From NCBI GenBank assembly GCA_030848705.1, contig CM061242.1:64739064-64803063 (forward strand): a stretch of DNA of 64,000 nucleotides, written 5' to 3'. The notes below the pieces were generated by a model, which saw only the letters and a list, made by a program, of their open reading frames with translations, ran no database searches and was not told where the DNA came from. The position numbers and the translations under genes were made by a program. Of the stretch, positions 13,182 to 24,951 are shown in pieces. The DNA comes from Heracleum sosnowskyi. Its lineage: Eukaryota > Streptophyta > Magnoliopsida > Apiales > Apiaceae. Position 1 is the first letter of the stretch. Every line of letters starts with the position of its first letter.

Positions 13182-13894
13182 TGAAATTGAGATTGAGATT
13201 GAAGAAGAGAGAGAAGAGTTTCGGTTTTAGAAATTGAGAGCAATAGACAGAGTGAGAAGTTGTGAACGGTCGACAAAAAGTATTTATATGATAGAGACAC
13301 TGCGATATGGAGTTATGAATATGTACAGACTAATTGTATGTCGCGAAGTCGCAAAATGGCCTGTACCGCAAAGTCTTTGCAAAGTATATCGCAAAGTCCT
13401 GAATTGAACTATGTCGCAAAGTCTTGAGGATAACAGAATTTGGATGACTTTGCGATATAGTGAAAATAACCTGTCTAAAACTCTCCTTTTGAAATATTAA
13501 GATTTTGTGAGACTTAAATCAAAAATTGAAATAAAATAAATTTAAATCAAAATTCTGTCAAATATGGAGACTTGTCGATATAGTTATTCTAAGTCGCAAA
13601 GTCATTAAAATGAACTATGTCGCAAACTCATGAAATGAACTATATCGCAAAGTCTCACAATTTCAATAGTTTGCGATATAAGTCTGTTTGATTTTTACTA
13701 TGTCGTGAACTCTCAAAATCATCTATATCGAGATGTCTCAAAAGCTCACAACTCCACAACCAAATATGATTTTGAAAAATATGCAGTAAAATACTGAAAT
13801 ATTTATAGATCATATCTCATCTACTTTTCACTCCAAATAAATAGAGCATTTAGATACAGTGAAAATTTACTGCTGCAATTATGAACTGGCATAC
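13182..13894 (-). other. Non-coding spacer between pol and aORF, with CG-motif repeats
   Basis: About 710 bp without a credible ORF. At 13310-13740 it holds some ten degenerate copies of a 15-18-bp motif of type 'ctatgtcgcaaagtc' (for example 13406-13423). The motif is related to, but inverted against, motifs in the LTRs of the same element. The spacer may hold the aORF leader or a splice acceptor; I see no clear site. Confidence 0.7.
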
Positions 13895-16800
13895 TCACTT
13901 AGAACAGCTAAATGAAGGATTAAGCATTCCAATTTCACTCACAAGTCTGTTGAAGACAGCTTCATTTAGAGGTTTAGTGAATATGTCAGCTAATTGTTTC
14001 TTTGTTGGAACATAAGAGACTGCTATAGTACCATTTGCTGCATGTTCCCTAATGAAATGGTTCCTTATCTCAATGTGCTTTGTAGTAGAATGATTAACAG
14101 GATTAGCTACTATGGATATTGCACTAGTATTGTCACACATCAGAGGAATGTGTTCTAACACTAGTCCATAATCCATGAGTTGATTTCTAATCCAAAGCAA
14201 TTGAGCACAGCAGTTTCCAGCAGCAATATATTCAGCCTCAGTTGTAGATGTTGCTGTGGATTGTTGTTTCTTGCTAAACCAGGACACTAACCTTTGACCT
14301 AAGAATTGGCAACTTCCAGAGGTGCTTTTCCTGTCTATTCTGCATCCAGCATAATCAGAGTCTGTGTAACCAACCAGGTTGAACCCAGTGCCTTTTGGAT
14401 ACCATAGCCCAAGATTAGGAGTCCCTTTCAGATACCTGAAGATTCTTTTGATAGCCATCATGTGAGATTCCTTGGGATCAGACTGGAACCTTGCACAGAG
14501 ACAAGTGGCAAACATGATGTATGGCCTGCTAGTTGTGAGATAGAGTAGTGATCCAACCATTCCTCTATAGACCTTGATGTCAACTCTCTTGCCTTTCTTA
14601 TCTTCATCTAGCTTGATTGCAGTAGACATAAGAGTTTTTGCTGGAGATGACTCTTATAAACCATATTTCTTTAATAGATCCTTGACATACTTAGATTGGT
14701 TTATAAAGATGCCATCCTCCCTTTGATGTACTTGCAGACCTAGGAAGAAGGTTAATTCTCCCATCATACTCATCTCATATTTGCTTTGCATCAACTTAGA
14801 GAACCTTTCACAGAGTTTTTCATTTGAAGAGCCAAAGATGATATCATCCACATAGATTTGAACAAGAATGATATCATTTCCATGCTTCTTGAAGAATAAG
14901 GTTTTGTCAATTGTGCCTCTGGTAAATTGATGCTCAAGAAGAAACTGAGATAGAGTCTCATACCAGGCTCTTGGTGCCTGTTTGAGTCCATAGAGTGCCT
15001 TGAGCATTCTATACACAAAGTCTGGGAAGTTCTCATTTTCAAAGCCAGGTGGTTGAGATACATAGACTTCTTCAGCAAGATCTCCATTGAGAAATGCACT
15101 TTTCACATCCATTTGATACACCTTGAAATCTGAGTGAGCTGCAAAAGCCAGAAAGATTCTGATGGCTTCCAGTCTAGCTACAGGTGCAAATGTCTCATCA
15201 TAGTCAATGCCTTCTTGTTGACAGTATCCTTTGGCAACCAGCCTTGCTTTGTTTCTAATCACCACTCCTTCTTCATCCATCTTGTTTCTGAACACCCATT
15301 TGGTGTCAATAACATTCTTTCCTTCTGGAGGTGGCACTAGCCCCCATACTTTGTTTTTCTCAAATTGATTTAACTCTTCTTGCATAGCAACAATCCAGTC
15401 AGAATTCTTCAAAGCTTCTTCAACTACTTTAGGTTCCTCTTGTGACAGAAAGCAGCTATACATACAAGTATTCATTGTTGCCCTTCTTGTTCTAACACCT
15501 TCACCAGGATCTCCAATGATTTGATCCCTAGTGTGGGCTCTGTCCCATTTCCTTGTGTGACCCTGTTCATTTCCTTGATCTCTTCCAAGCTCATTTTGGT
15601 TGACAGTTGCATCCTCATCTTCTCCCCCTGTGTTTGTGAACCCTTACACAGGTGTTTGAAGAAGATCAGCAACTTCAAGAGTTTCATTTTCTGGAACAGT
15701 TTGAGCAGGAGGTTCATCCTCACTTTCAGAATCCTCTAGATATCCTTGATTTTCAAATTTTAATGGCACACTATCTTGTTCACTTGTTTCAAGTCCAGGA
15801 GTTTTCTTGTCATTAAAGGTAACATCCATGCTTTCCATAACTTTGTGTTGCTCAGGTACAAACACTCTGTATGTTGTCCTTTCCAGAGAGTATCCAATGA
15901 AGATGCCTTCAAATGCCTTGGCATCAAATTTTCCAACATGTTCTGAAGTAACTTTCATCACAAAACACTTGCTTCCAAACACATGCAGATGCTTGAAGGA
16001 TGCTCTTTTTCCAGTCATTAATGAGTAAGGAGTTTTTCCAGACTTCTTATTTATCAATGTTCTATTTTGCACATAGCATGCTGTGTTAACAGCATCAGCC
16101 CAAAAGCTAGTAGGTAGTGCATCCAACAACATTGTCCTTGCAGCTTCAATGAGAGTTCTATTCTTTCTCTCAACTACTCCATTTTGTTGAGGAGTTCTAG
16201 GAGCTGAAAATTGTTGAGAAATTCCTTTATCTTTGCAAAACTCATATAATATGGAATTTCTAAACTCAGTTCCATTATCACTTCTCAATGCAACTACAGA
16301 TGAACCAGTGCTTTGTGCTTCTCTATCAACTCTCTTGATATGCTCTATAATAACTTGGGGTGCTTCATCCTTGGAGAATAGGAATTCCACCCAAGTGTAT
16401 CTTGAATAATCATCAACCATTAATAAATCATATTTCTTCTTGGAAAGGGACATTACATTCACAGGGCCAAATAGATCCATGTGAATTAGCTGCAGAGGTT
16501 TTGAGTTTGTATTGAACAGTTTGTTTTTATGACTAGATCTTTTGATCTTCCCTTTCTGACAAGCTTCACATGCTCCATCTTGCACAAATTCCAGTGCAGG
16601 CATATCCCTGATGAGTTCTCTCTTTGTTAGAGAGTTCATTGCCTGAACATTCAAGTGAGACAGTTTCTTGTGCCATAGCCAGAATTCCTCATTTGTGGCC
16701 TTAGTGTAGAAACAACAAATTTCTCCCTTGTCTACAGCCTTGAGATCAGCCACAAACAAGCTCCCTTTCTTCACACCAGTTAAAACAACTTCACCATTTC

Positions 16801-17101
16801 CTCTTTTTGAGATTAGACAATGATCTTCATCAAATTCCACTTTGAAACCCCTGTTTGTGAATTGTCCAATGCTCAAGAGGTTATGCTTCAGTCCTTCAAC
16901 AAATTCTACATCTTCAATAATGACATTCCCAGATTTGACACTGCCATATCCCATGGTATAACCAATGTTGTCATTTCCAAAGGTTACTGATGGGCCAACT
17001 TTTCCCTCAAATTGTGATAGCAGGTCTATATCACCAGTCATGTGACTTGAGCATCCACTGTCCAAGATCCATATGACTCTTTTATTCCTGTTGCCCTGCA
17101 T
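13895..17101 (-). pseudogene. Copia pol: protease, integrase, RT, RNase H, with two premature stops
   Basis: One frame of 1,069 codons runs through the region, broken only by TAA at 15644-15646 and TAA at 14654-14656. Domains in order are as follows. The aspartic protease has DSG at residues 14-16. The integrase zinc finger has H144, H149, C178 and C181. The integrase core has D209, D275 and E311 (HMDLFGP, RSDNGTEF, NGVVERKNR). The reverse transcriptase has 'QMDVKSAFLNGDL' and catalytic YVDD near 14850. The RNase H has GYTDSDYAG, TEAEY and CDNTSA. All catalytic residues survive, so the copy died recently. The ATG at 17099-17101 follows a TGA in its own frame. In the ancestral element pol was probably fused to gag: the gag frame ends 12 bases upstream next to an A6 run (about 17118-17125), where one indel would join them. 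Confidence 0.92.
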
Positions 17102-17112
17102 TCACAAAGTAA

Positions 17113-19581
17113 CTAAGTTGTTTTTTGTACCCACACTTGGTAGGGTCCAGTTGATTTAGAAACATATTTGTTAACAATTCTTCTGTCATAAGCTACATTC
17201 TTCACAGTAGGAGACTTCACTTTTTCTGTGGCTTTGGAGTTTACACTCTTAGGCTCACATGAAGTTTTCACCCTCTCAACCTTGATCGGGGATCCTGTCC
17301 TGTGAGTGTGCACATGTGTGTGTGATTCACAAGATTGTGCAGAGTCAAGTTTATGCGTAAGAGATAAACAGTTAGCAATCACAGTCACATAGCATGTCAT
17401 GCAGTTAGGCTTACCACAGAAAGAATCATGACTAGAGTTTATGCTAGCTGAATGGTTACTTAGGTTATCAACTTCAGCAATCTCAGGCTTACTACACTTA
17501 TGAGTCAATTGATTGACAGATAGGCATTTCTGACATTGTTTCCTGGGAGCATTTGGCACATAAGCATAGTTGTTACCCTTGTTGACACCTACCTTACCAT
17601 TTCTGTTTTGTTTCTTTTTCCTAACAACTTCTTTCTTTACTTTAGGACTCTTGACAAGGTTGTCTTTGGTCTCTTTCTGACTGACAGATTCAGGAGAGGA
17701 AGAAGTGTCTTTAGCAGCCTCATCTTCTTCAAGAAGTTGTTGTTTGATGATCAATAGTTCTTCATCAAACTCAACAACACTCTTTTTGAAGATGGGCTTT
17801 TCAACACTAGACAGAATGGTTGGGGCATTTTTGTTTGTAAAAGATTCTTTTCCTTTGCCCTTTGCCTTCTTCCTTCCTTTATCATTCTCATAGTCAAAAC
17901 CAACTCCAACCTTGCAATCTTTAGTGTGTTCCTTGTGATAGGTTTGAATAAGCTCAGAGGAGTTCTTGAAGCTTCTTAGTTTCAATTCATTTTCAGCAAT
18001 TTGTTCTCTAAGAGCTTTTTCTATTTGTTCAGCACAAATCACTTTGTTTTTAAGATACTCAATCTCCTTTTTCAAACCATCAAGGCTCACAATCATTAAC
18101 TCAAGTTCCTCATTCTTTTCTGTAAGCTCAAGATTTCTAGCAGTTAGTCGATCAATTTCTTCATTAGCTACTAACATGCTAGTATGAATATTGAACATCT
18201 CAGTACTCATATCTTCAACAGTTTGCTTATATTGAAAGTGAGTCATATCAAGAGAAGTAAGAATAGGTACCTGACTTGAAGAATCACCATCATCAGAAAA
18301 TGCCATCAAGGCATAGTTTGAGTACTCTTGTTCTTCTTCTTCATCAGAGTCATCCCAGCACTTTCCCTCAGCAATAAAAGCTTTACCCTGTTGTTTCTTG
18401 AGTAGAGACTCATACTTAGCTTCAAGCTCTAAGTATGCTTTATCCTTCTTGACCTGTTTAGGCTTTTTGCACTCAGTGGCAAAATGCCCAAGTTCATTGC
18501 AGTTATAGCACCTTATCTTGGTTCTATCTACACTTCCTGACTTGTATCCTCCTTTAGCAGCAGCAGCAATCCCTTTCCATTTATTGAAGTTGTTTGAACC
18601 ACTAGATCCACCAGCATTTCCAGCATTGAACTTTGACCTAAATGGCTGCTTTCTTTTAAACCTGATGTTAGGATATCTCCTAGCCATATAAGCAAAAGAT
18701 TTGTTTTCCATCTTGTCCAGCTCATCTATGCTGTAGAACTCATCCTCCTTAGGCAAATCATAAACAACCTGAGTTTCATCACTTGTGTCATCACTTTCCA
18801 GTTCCTCAATCTTGACTTGACTGACTTTCAAAGATTCCATTCTTTGACCTAGATTGTCAACAATAAGGGCACAAGAGGTATTGGCCATTAATCCTTGTTT
18901 TGCTTGAATAGACCTCTTCTGAAACAACTCTAGCTCATATGTCTTCAAAACACCATACAACACATCAAAACCAATCTTTGTTAGATCTCTTTCTTTAAGG
19001 AAAGAGATTCTTGGTTCCAAGTGATCTGGAAGAGTTAGTAAGAACTTCATGTTGAGCTCTTCTGTCTCATAGTGTTTGTCATAGAGTTTGAGTTCATTTA
19101 TCAGCTTGTTGAACCTCTCAAATACTTTTGTGATTCCCTCCTTTGGTTGAGCCATGAATGCTTCATACTGTGAGACTAGAATCTGCTTTTTGTTCTTCCT
19201 TACCTCAGGAGTTCCTTCACATAGCACTTCTATGAGATCCCACATTTTCTTTGCACTACTACAGTGAGCAACAGTGCCATACATGTTGAAATCCATAGAT
19301 TCACAGATGATAAGTTGGAGATGTCCATCTAGTGCTATTTTCTCCTTTTCAGGATCAGTGTATTTTGAGGGGTCTTTGGCCACATGTTTTGCTGGTACTA
19401 TTTCAGTTCCATTGGTTGTTTCACCGATCTCAATCATTGGAACAAAGGGACCATGCTTTAGTATGTCTAAATACATGGGGTTAGAAGCTTTGATGAAAAG
19501 CAACATCTTCTTTTTCCATAAACTATAGTGCTCCTTGTTAAAGGGAGGAATCTTGATACTGCTTAGCTTCTGTGAACTCAT
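17113..19581 (-). CDS. gag: Copia Gag (SIRE-type), intact
   Basis: 822 codons, open from ATG (19579-19581) to TAG. The start lies about 50 bases from the LTR and 37 from the primer binding site, the usual place. Residues 1-230 form a copia Gag domain (starts 'SIKIPPFNKEHYSLWKKKM', with 'MWDLIEVLCEG'). A CCHC zinc knuckle sits at C358, C361, H366 and C371 (CYNCNELGHFATEC). A Lys/Glu-rich likely coiled coil covers roughly 380-560, and a second Cys-rich patch (CQKCLSVNQLTHKC) lies near residue 705. Gag forms the virus-like particle and binds genomic RNA through the knuckle. The length is well above most copia Gags and fits SIRE/Maximus. It is the only intact gene of this element and could in principle be supplied to other copies. 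Confidence 0.9.
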   Translation of the reverse strand: MSSQKLSSIKIPPFNKEHYSLWKKKMLLFIKASNPMYLDILKHGPFVPMIEIGETTNGTEIVPAKHVAKDPSKYTDPEKEKIALDGHLQLIICESMDFNMYGTVAHCSSAKKMWDLIEVLCEGTPEVRKNKKQILVSQYEAFMAQPKEGITKVFERFNKLINELKLYDKHYETEELNMKFLLTLPDHLEPRISFLKERDLTKIGFDVLYGVLKTYELELFQKRSIQAKQGLMANTSCALIVDNLGQRMESLKVSQVKIEELESDDTSDETQVVYDLPKEDEFYSIDELDKMENKSFAYMARRYPNIRFKRKQPFRSKFNAGNAGGSSGSNNFNKWKGIAAAAKGGYKSGSVDRTKIRCYNCNELGHFATECKKPKQVKKDKAYLELEAKYESLLKKQQGKAFIAEGKCWDDSDEEEEQEYSNYALMAFSDDGDSSSQVPILTSLDMTHFQYKQTVEDMSTEMFNIHTSMLVANEEIDRLTARNLELTEKNEELELMIVSLDGLKKEIEYLKNKVICAEQIEKALREQIAENELKLRSFKNSSELIQTYHKEHTKDCKVGVGFDYENDKGRKKAKGKGKESFTNKNAPTILSSVEKPIFKKSVVEFDEELLIIKQQLLEEDEAAKDTSSSPESVSQKETKDNLVKSPKVKKEVVRKKKQNRNGKVGVNKGNNYAYVPNAPRKQCQKCLSVNQLTHKCSKPEIAEVDNLSNHSASINSSHDSFCGKPNCMTCYVTVIANCLSLTHKLDSAQSCESHTHVHTHRTGSPIKVERVKTSCEPKSVNSKATEKVKSPTVKNVAYDRRIVNKYVSKSTGPYQVWVQKTT

Positions 19582-19617
19582 TCTTGATCTTTTCCTGTTT
19601 GTACGTTAACAGCCTAT

Positions 19618-19629
19618 GCTCTGATACCA
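19618..19629 (-). other. Primer binding site of the SIRE-type copia element
   Basis: On the minus strand this reads TGGTATCAGAGC, matching the 3' end of plant initiator tRNA-Met, two bases from the 5' LTR. It primes minus-strand DNA synthesis. Confidence 0.93.
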
Positions 19630-19631
19630 CT

Positions 19632-20886
19632 TGTTGGGAATGAATATCACTTAGAAACTAGACTGGGGGGGGGGTGAATGGATAGTTTGATAGATTTTTG
19701 CTTTCTTGAAACTAAAGATAAACTGTATATGATTATGCTATGTAATATGCAGAATGTAAACAACACACACAATCACTTTAATCTACTTTGTATTAAGTAA
19801 ATTAAATACTACAGCTTTCCAAGAAATTCATAATCGAATTTCTGGCTTCTAAACAAGAACAGTTTGTACTTGTTTGCTTATAGAGAAAATAGTGCTTAAG
19901 ATAAAACTTTGTGTGTCTCTCTTACTGCTTACAGTGGTGTGTGCACAATATATATATTCACCTATACAAACTAGGCACACACAATATTAAACAGCTACCC
20001 CTGCTGAAAGTCCAACTTGTCCTGCCATAAGAAGTTCACTGTGTCAGGAAGGACCACCTGCTTTTCGGAGTCTTTCCCGTTTCTGTAGCTGCTTGTCTCT
20101 TATCTTTTTCTCCAAGTTTAGCTGTAGATTTGCCATCTGTTCTTTGGACCACCTTGCCAGAACAAATGCTTCAGTATTTTTCTCTTTTTATTCTTGGTTC
20201 TGTACCTTGATTTGTCTTGTTGTAAACGGCTAAGCGTTGATATCGTGAACTCCACTTTATTCCTGACTTCACGATGTCTCTTGTGAAGACTATGCGGTAT
20301 GGCCTTTGAGGACTATGCGACATAGGCCATTTGATGACTATGCGACATAGGTCATTTGATGACTATGCGACATAGGTCATTTGATGACTATGCGACATAG
20401 ACCATTTGAGGACTTCACGATCTAGGCATCTTTGACTTTGCTGACTTCAACATTTCACGATATGAGTCTTGAAGACTTCACGACATAGTTCAAAATAGAC
20501 TATGCGATATAGCACTTCTCGACATGGATATTGATGACTTCACGACATAGCTTTCTTCTGACTTTGCTATATAATGCCTTAGACAAATTTCTGCAACTTA
20601 TTTCTTCAGGACCTTATTCATCTCTATCCTGCTGCATGAACATTTCTGAACTTCTACCAGGACAATTATTCAATGGCCTATATACATTCTAGATTGCAAA
20701 AAACCTACTAAGCTCATTATAACTCTGAGCATACATGATCAAGCTAATGTTCATGAGAACAAGACAAGTACATATAGAGACCTATACTATATCCCAGTGA
20801 TAGAAATCACTAGGTCATGTAGTGTGACATAGTCAAATAGTGTAGGCTTGTTAATAGTGGTATTCAGACATGTCTTGAGCCTAACA
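19632..20886 (-). repeat. 5' LTR of the SIRE-type copia element
   Basis: 1,255-bp LTR pairing with 1114-2342. It carries four copies of the 25-bp CTATGCGACATAG unit where the 3' LTR has three (cluster about 20245-20575). This accounts for nearly all of the 26-bp length difference. The remaining differences are scattered single bases. Confidence 0.93.
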
Positions 20887-21283
20887 TAGGTAGTTACTTT
20901 TTTTTTTAATTAAAACATGTTAGCTTTCCTATTTGTCCTTATTAAAAAAACTTACTTATTTTAACATGTCAACGTAGTTTTTTAATAAATACAAGTAATA
21001 TAATTAAAACACTTCTAAAAATATCACGGACAGTTACTTTTTTTTAATTAAAACATGTTAGATTTTCTATATGTCATTATTATTAATATTATTTTATTAT
21101 AAAATAATATTAATAATACCTCATTTATCTTCATCAACCCCATCTGTATTTTTTAATATGTTTTTACGTTCCAATTAATATTTAAGTTTCTCATTTTATA
21201 ATTTATCATATTAATTTTTACTTTTATTTTAATATTTTCCGTTCACTTTTAAGGCCCCGTGCCTTGCACGGGTTATAGGCTAA
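20887..21283 (+). mobile_element. Helitron family A, 3' part (continues 276-1113)
   Basis: Right-hand remainder of the Helitron split by the copia element. It ends with hairpin CCCGTGC-CTT-GCACGGG (one base longer at the left arm), ttatagg and CTAA (21280-21283). The next element's TCTATACTAT begins at the following base. Confidence 0.85.
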
Positions 21284-23141
21284 TCTATACTATATTATTA
21301 AAGCCGAAACATTGAAAGTTTTGGTTTTCGGTTAACGGTCGGTTTTTGGTTTTCGGTACTTTTTCTAATTAATAAATTCATAATATAATCAAAATTCGGG
21401 AAAGTTTTATTCTACATTAATATTTCACTATATTTTACTACATAAAAATCAAATAATATTGAAATCTAATCAAAAAAATGGAAATGTGGGATCTAATTTG
21501 TTTAAATTTAGGATATATTGCTACAAATATACTTCTTTCTTTTTAGTATAACGAAAACTACTACAAATCAAATCTTTAATGGAATTGTATTATTGTCAAG
21601 TTACCAAAATAGTAACTAGATGATTGGCTTTTATAATTAAAATATTTTGTTTTCTAACAAAATATACTCCTTTTCCAAAAATATCATTACAATTATATTT
21701 AAATTAAAACATATTACCTTTTATATTTGTTATTACTAAAATCTATGTTTTCCAAAAATATGAGGTGCAATCCTTACTTATTTATTTTAAAACCTATTTT
21801 AATACTCTATTTAATATATAATAAAATAATATAAAAATAGTAACTAACTGATTGCCTTTTATAATTAAAAAAAAAATCTAACAAAATCTACTCTTTTCCA
21901 AAAATATCACGACAATTACCTTTAAATTAAAACATAATATCTTTTATATTTGTTATCACTAAAATCTCTATTTTCCAAATATATGAGGTGTAATCCTTAC
22001 TTATTTATTTTAAAATCCATTTTAATACTCTATTTAATAAATAATAAAATAATATAAAAATATTAACTAGCTGATTGCCTTTTATAATTAAAACATTTTT
22101 TTTTTCTAACAAAATCTACTTATTTTCCAAAAATATCACGGACAATTACCTTTAAATTAAAATATATTACCTTTTATATTTGTTATCACTAAAATCTCTA
22201 TTTTCCAAAAATATCAAGTGCAACTCTTACTTATATATTTTAAAACTTATTTTAATACTTTTAATTATTTAAAAAAAACTTACCTATTTTAACAAGTGAA
22301 CGTATTTTTTTAACAAATACAATTAATATAATTAAAACACATCAACACTAAAATCCCTATTTTCCAAAAATATGAGGTGCAATCCTTACTTATTTATTTT
22401 AAAACCTATTTTAATACTCTATTTAATAAATAATAAAATAATATAAAAATAGCAACTAGCTGATTGCCTTTTATAGTTAAAACATTTTTTTCTAACAAAA
22501 TCTACTTCTTTTCCAAAAAGCAATTACCTTTAAATTAAAATATATTACCTTTTATATTTGTTATCATTAAAATCTCTTTTTTCCAAAAATATCAAGTGCA
22601 ACTTATATATTTTGAAACCTATTTTAATATTTTTAATTATTTAAAAAAATTTACCTATTTTAACAAGTGAACGTATTTTTTTAACACCTAAAATTAATAT
22701 AATTAAAACACATCTAAAAATATTACGTGCAGTTACTTTTTTTTAATTTAAAACATGTTAACTTTTCTATTTGTCCTTATTAAAAAACATTACTTATTTT
22801 AACATGTCAACATATTTTTTTAATAAATACAATTAATATAATTAAAACACTTCTAAAAATATCACGGTCAATTACTTTTTTTAATTAAAACATGTTAGAT
22901 TTTCTATATGTCCTTATTATTAATATTATTTTATTATAAAATAATATTAATAATACCTCATTTATCTTCCTCGGCCTCATTTTTATTTTTTTAATATTTT
23001 TTTATGTTCCAATGAATATTTAAGTTTCTCATTTTATAATTTATCATATTAATTTTTACTTTTATTTTAATATTTTCCTTCACGTTAAATTTTTTAGTTT
23101 ATTATTTTTAAAGCCCGTGCCTTGCACGGGTTATAGGCTAG
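21284..23141 (+). mobile_element. Helitron family A, near-complete
   Basis: It starts TCTATACTAT at 21284. It ends with a perfect 7-bp hairpin (CCCGTGC-CTT-GCACGGG), a 7-base spacer and CTAG at 23138-23141. At 1,858 bp it is longer than its relatives because part of the body (about 22340-22740) repeats the preceding 400 bp. It has no coding capacity, so it depended on proteins supplied by another element. Confidence 0.85.
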
Positions 23142-24513
23142 TACTATATTATTAAAGCCGAAACATTGAAAGTTTTGGTTTTCGGTTTTCGGTACTTTTC
23201 TAATTAATAAATTAATAATATAATCAAAATTCGGGAAAGTTTTATTCTACATTAATATTTCACTATATTTTACTACATAAAAATCAAAAAATATTGAAAT
23301 CTAATCAAAAAAATGGAAATGTGGGATCTAATTTGTTTAAATTTAGGATACAGTACTACAAATATACTTTTTTTTAGGATAACGAAAGCAACTACAAATC
23401 AAATCTTTTGTGGAATTGTATTATTGTCAAGTTACCAGGATGCACATATATTACAATTATCTTTAAATTAAAACCTATTACCTTTTATATTTATTATTAC
23501 TAAAATATATGTTTTCCAAAAATATGAGGTGCAATCCTTACTTATTTATTTTAAAACATATTTTAATACTCTATTTAATAAATAATAAATAATATAAAAA
23601 TAGTATCTACCTGATTGCCTTTTATAATTAAAAAAAAATCTAACAAAATCTACTCATTTTCCAAAAATATCACGACCTTTAAATTAAAACATAATATCTT
23701 TTATATTTGTTATCACTAAAATCTCTATTTTTCAAAAATATGATGTGCAATCATTATTTATTTATTTTAAAATCTATTTTAATACTTTATTTAATAAATA
23801 ATAAAATAATATAAAAATAGTAACTAGCTGATTGTCTTTTATAATTAAAACATTTTTTTTCTGACAAAATCTACTTCTTTTCCAAAAATATCACGGACAA
23901 TTACCTTTAAATTAAAATATATTACCTTTTATATTTATTATCACTAAAATCTCTTTATACCAAAAATATCAAGTGCAACCCTTACTTATATATTTTAAAA
24001 CTTATTTTAATACTTTTAATTATTTAAAAAAACTTACCTATTTTAACAAGTGAACATATTTTTTTAACAAATACAATTAATATAATTAAAACACATCTAA
24101 AAATATTATAGGTAGTTACTTTTTTTTAATTAAAACATGTTAGCTTTCCTATCTGTCCTTATTAAAAAAATTTACTTATATTAACATATCAACGTATTTT
24201 TTTAAGAAATACAATTAATATAATTAAAACACTTCTAAAAATATTACGAGTAATTACTTTTTTTAATTAAAACATGTTAGATTTTCTATTTGTCCTTATT
24301 ATTAATATTATTTTGTTATAAAATAATATTAATAATACCTCATTTATCTTCCTAAGCCCCGTCAGTATTTTTTTAATATTTTTTTACATTCCAATTAATA
24401 TTTAAGTTTCTCATTTTATAATTTATGATATTAATTTTTATTTTATTTTAATATTTTCCATTCACATTAAATTTTTTAGTTTATTAATTTTTATGGCCCG
24501 TGCAAGAGGCTAG
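23142..24513 (+). mobile_element. Helitron family A, degenerate 3' hairpin
   Basis: Begins at 'tactatattattaaagccg' right after the preceding CTAG. It ends at CTAG 24510-24513 behind a hairpin that has lost its second arm (gcccgtgcaagaggctag). The body is closely similar to 50582-51990. No ORF. Confidence 0.75.
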
Positions 24514-24951
24514 TACCTATTTATAACCATTTACACGGGAAATTGTCTTTTTCAATTTACTTTTTCTATTTTTCTCACTAAAATTCATTTTTCCCAAAAA
24601 TATAATAGAAACTCTTTACTTATTTATTTTAAAACGAATTTAAATACTTTTAATTATTTAATTTTAAAACCTCATTTTCCAAAAATATCACGGGCATTTA
24701 CCTTTTTAAACTAAATATATGTTACATTTTTTTATTTTTTCTTACTAAAACCCCTCATTTTCCAAAAATATAACGGGCAAACCCTTACTTATTTATTTTA
24801 AAATCTGTTTTAATGTTTTTAATTAATTAAAAGTATTTAACTATTTTAACATGACTACTTATTTTTTTAACAAATACAATTAATAAAATATTAAAAATAT
24901 AATAATAAAATAACAATTAACAATCCGTGAATCGCACGAGTTTTAAGCTAG
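24514..24951 (+). mobile_element. Helitron family B fragment
   Basis: The 3' terminus is of a second type: CCGTG-aatc-GCACG-ag, then ttttaag and CTAG at 24948-24951. The left boundary 'CTAGtacctatttataacc' is shared with 51987 onward, so both copies descend from one arrangement. This copy has an internal deletion compared with 51991-52483. Confidence 0.65.

Larger units (their letters stand above)
1114..20886 (-). mobile_element. Complete SIRE/Maximus-type Ty1/copia retrotransposon with nested solo LTRs
   Basis: This is a full-length minus-strand element: 5' LTR 19632-20886, primer binding site 19618-19629, gag, pol, an additional ORF, polypurine tract 2343-2354 and 3' LTR 1114-2342. Both LTRs run TG...CA. 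The 5-bp target duplication TAGGT lies at 1109-1113 and 20887-20891. It spans 19,773 bp. Removing two nested solo LTRs and their duplications leaves about 13.9 kb, which is long for a copia element. The order protease-integrase-RT-RNase H in pol marks Ty1/copia. The large gag and the extra ORF after pol point to the SIRE/Maximus lineage. Pol and the extra ORF carry stops and frameshifts, so the copy cannot encode its own proteins. Confidence 0.93.
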
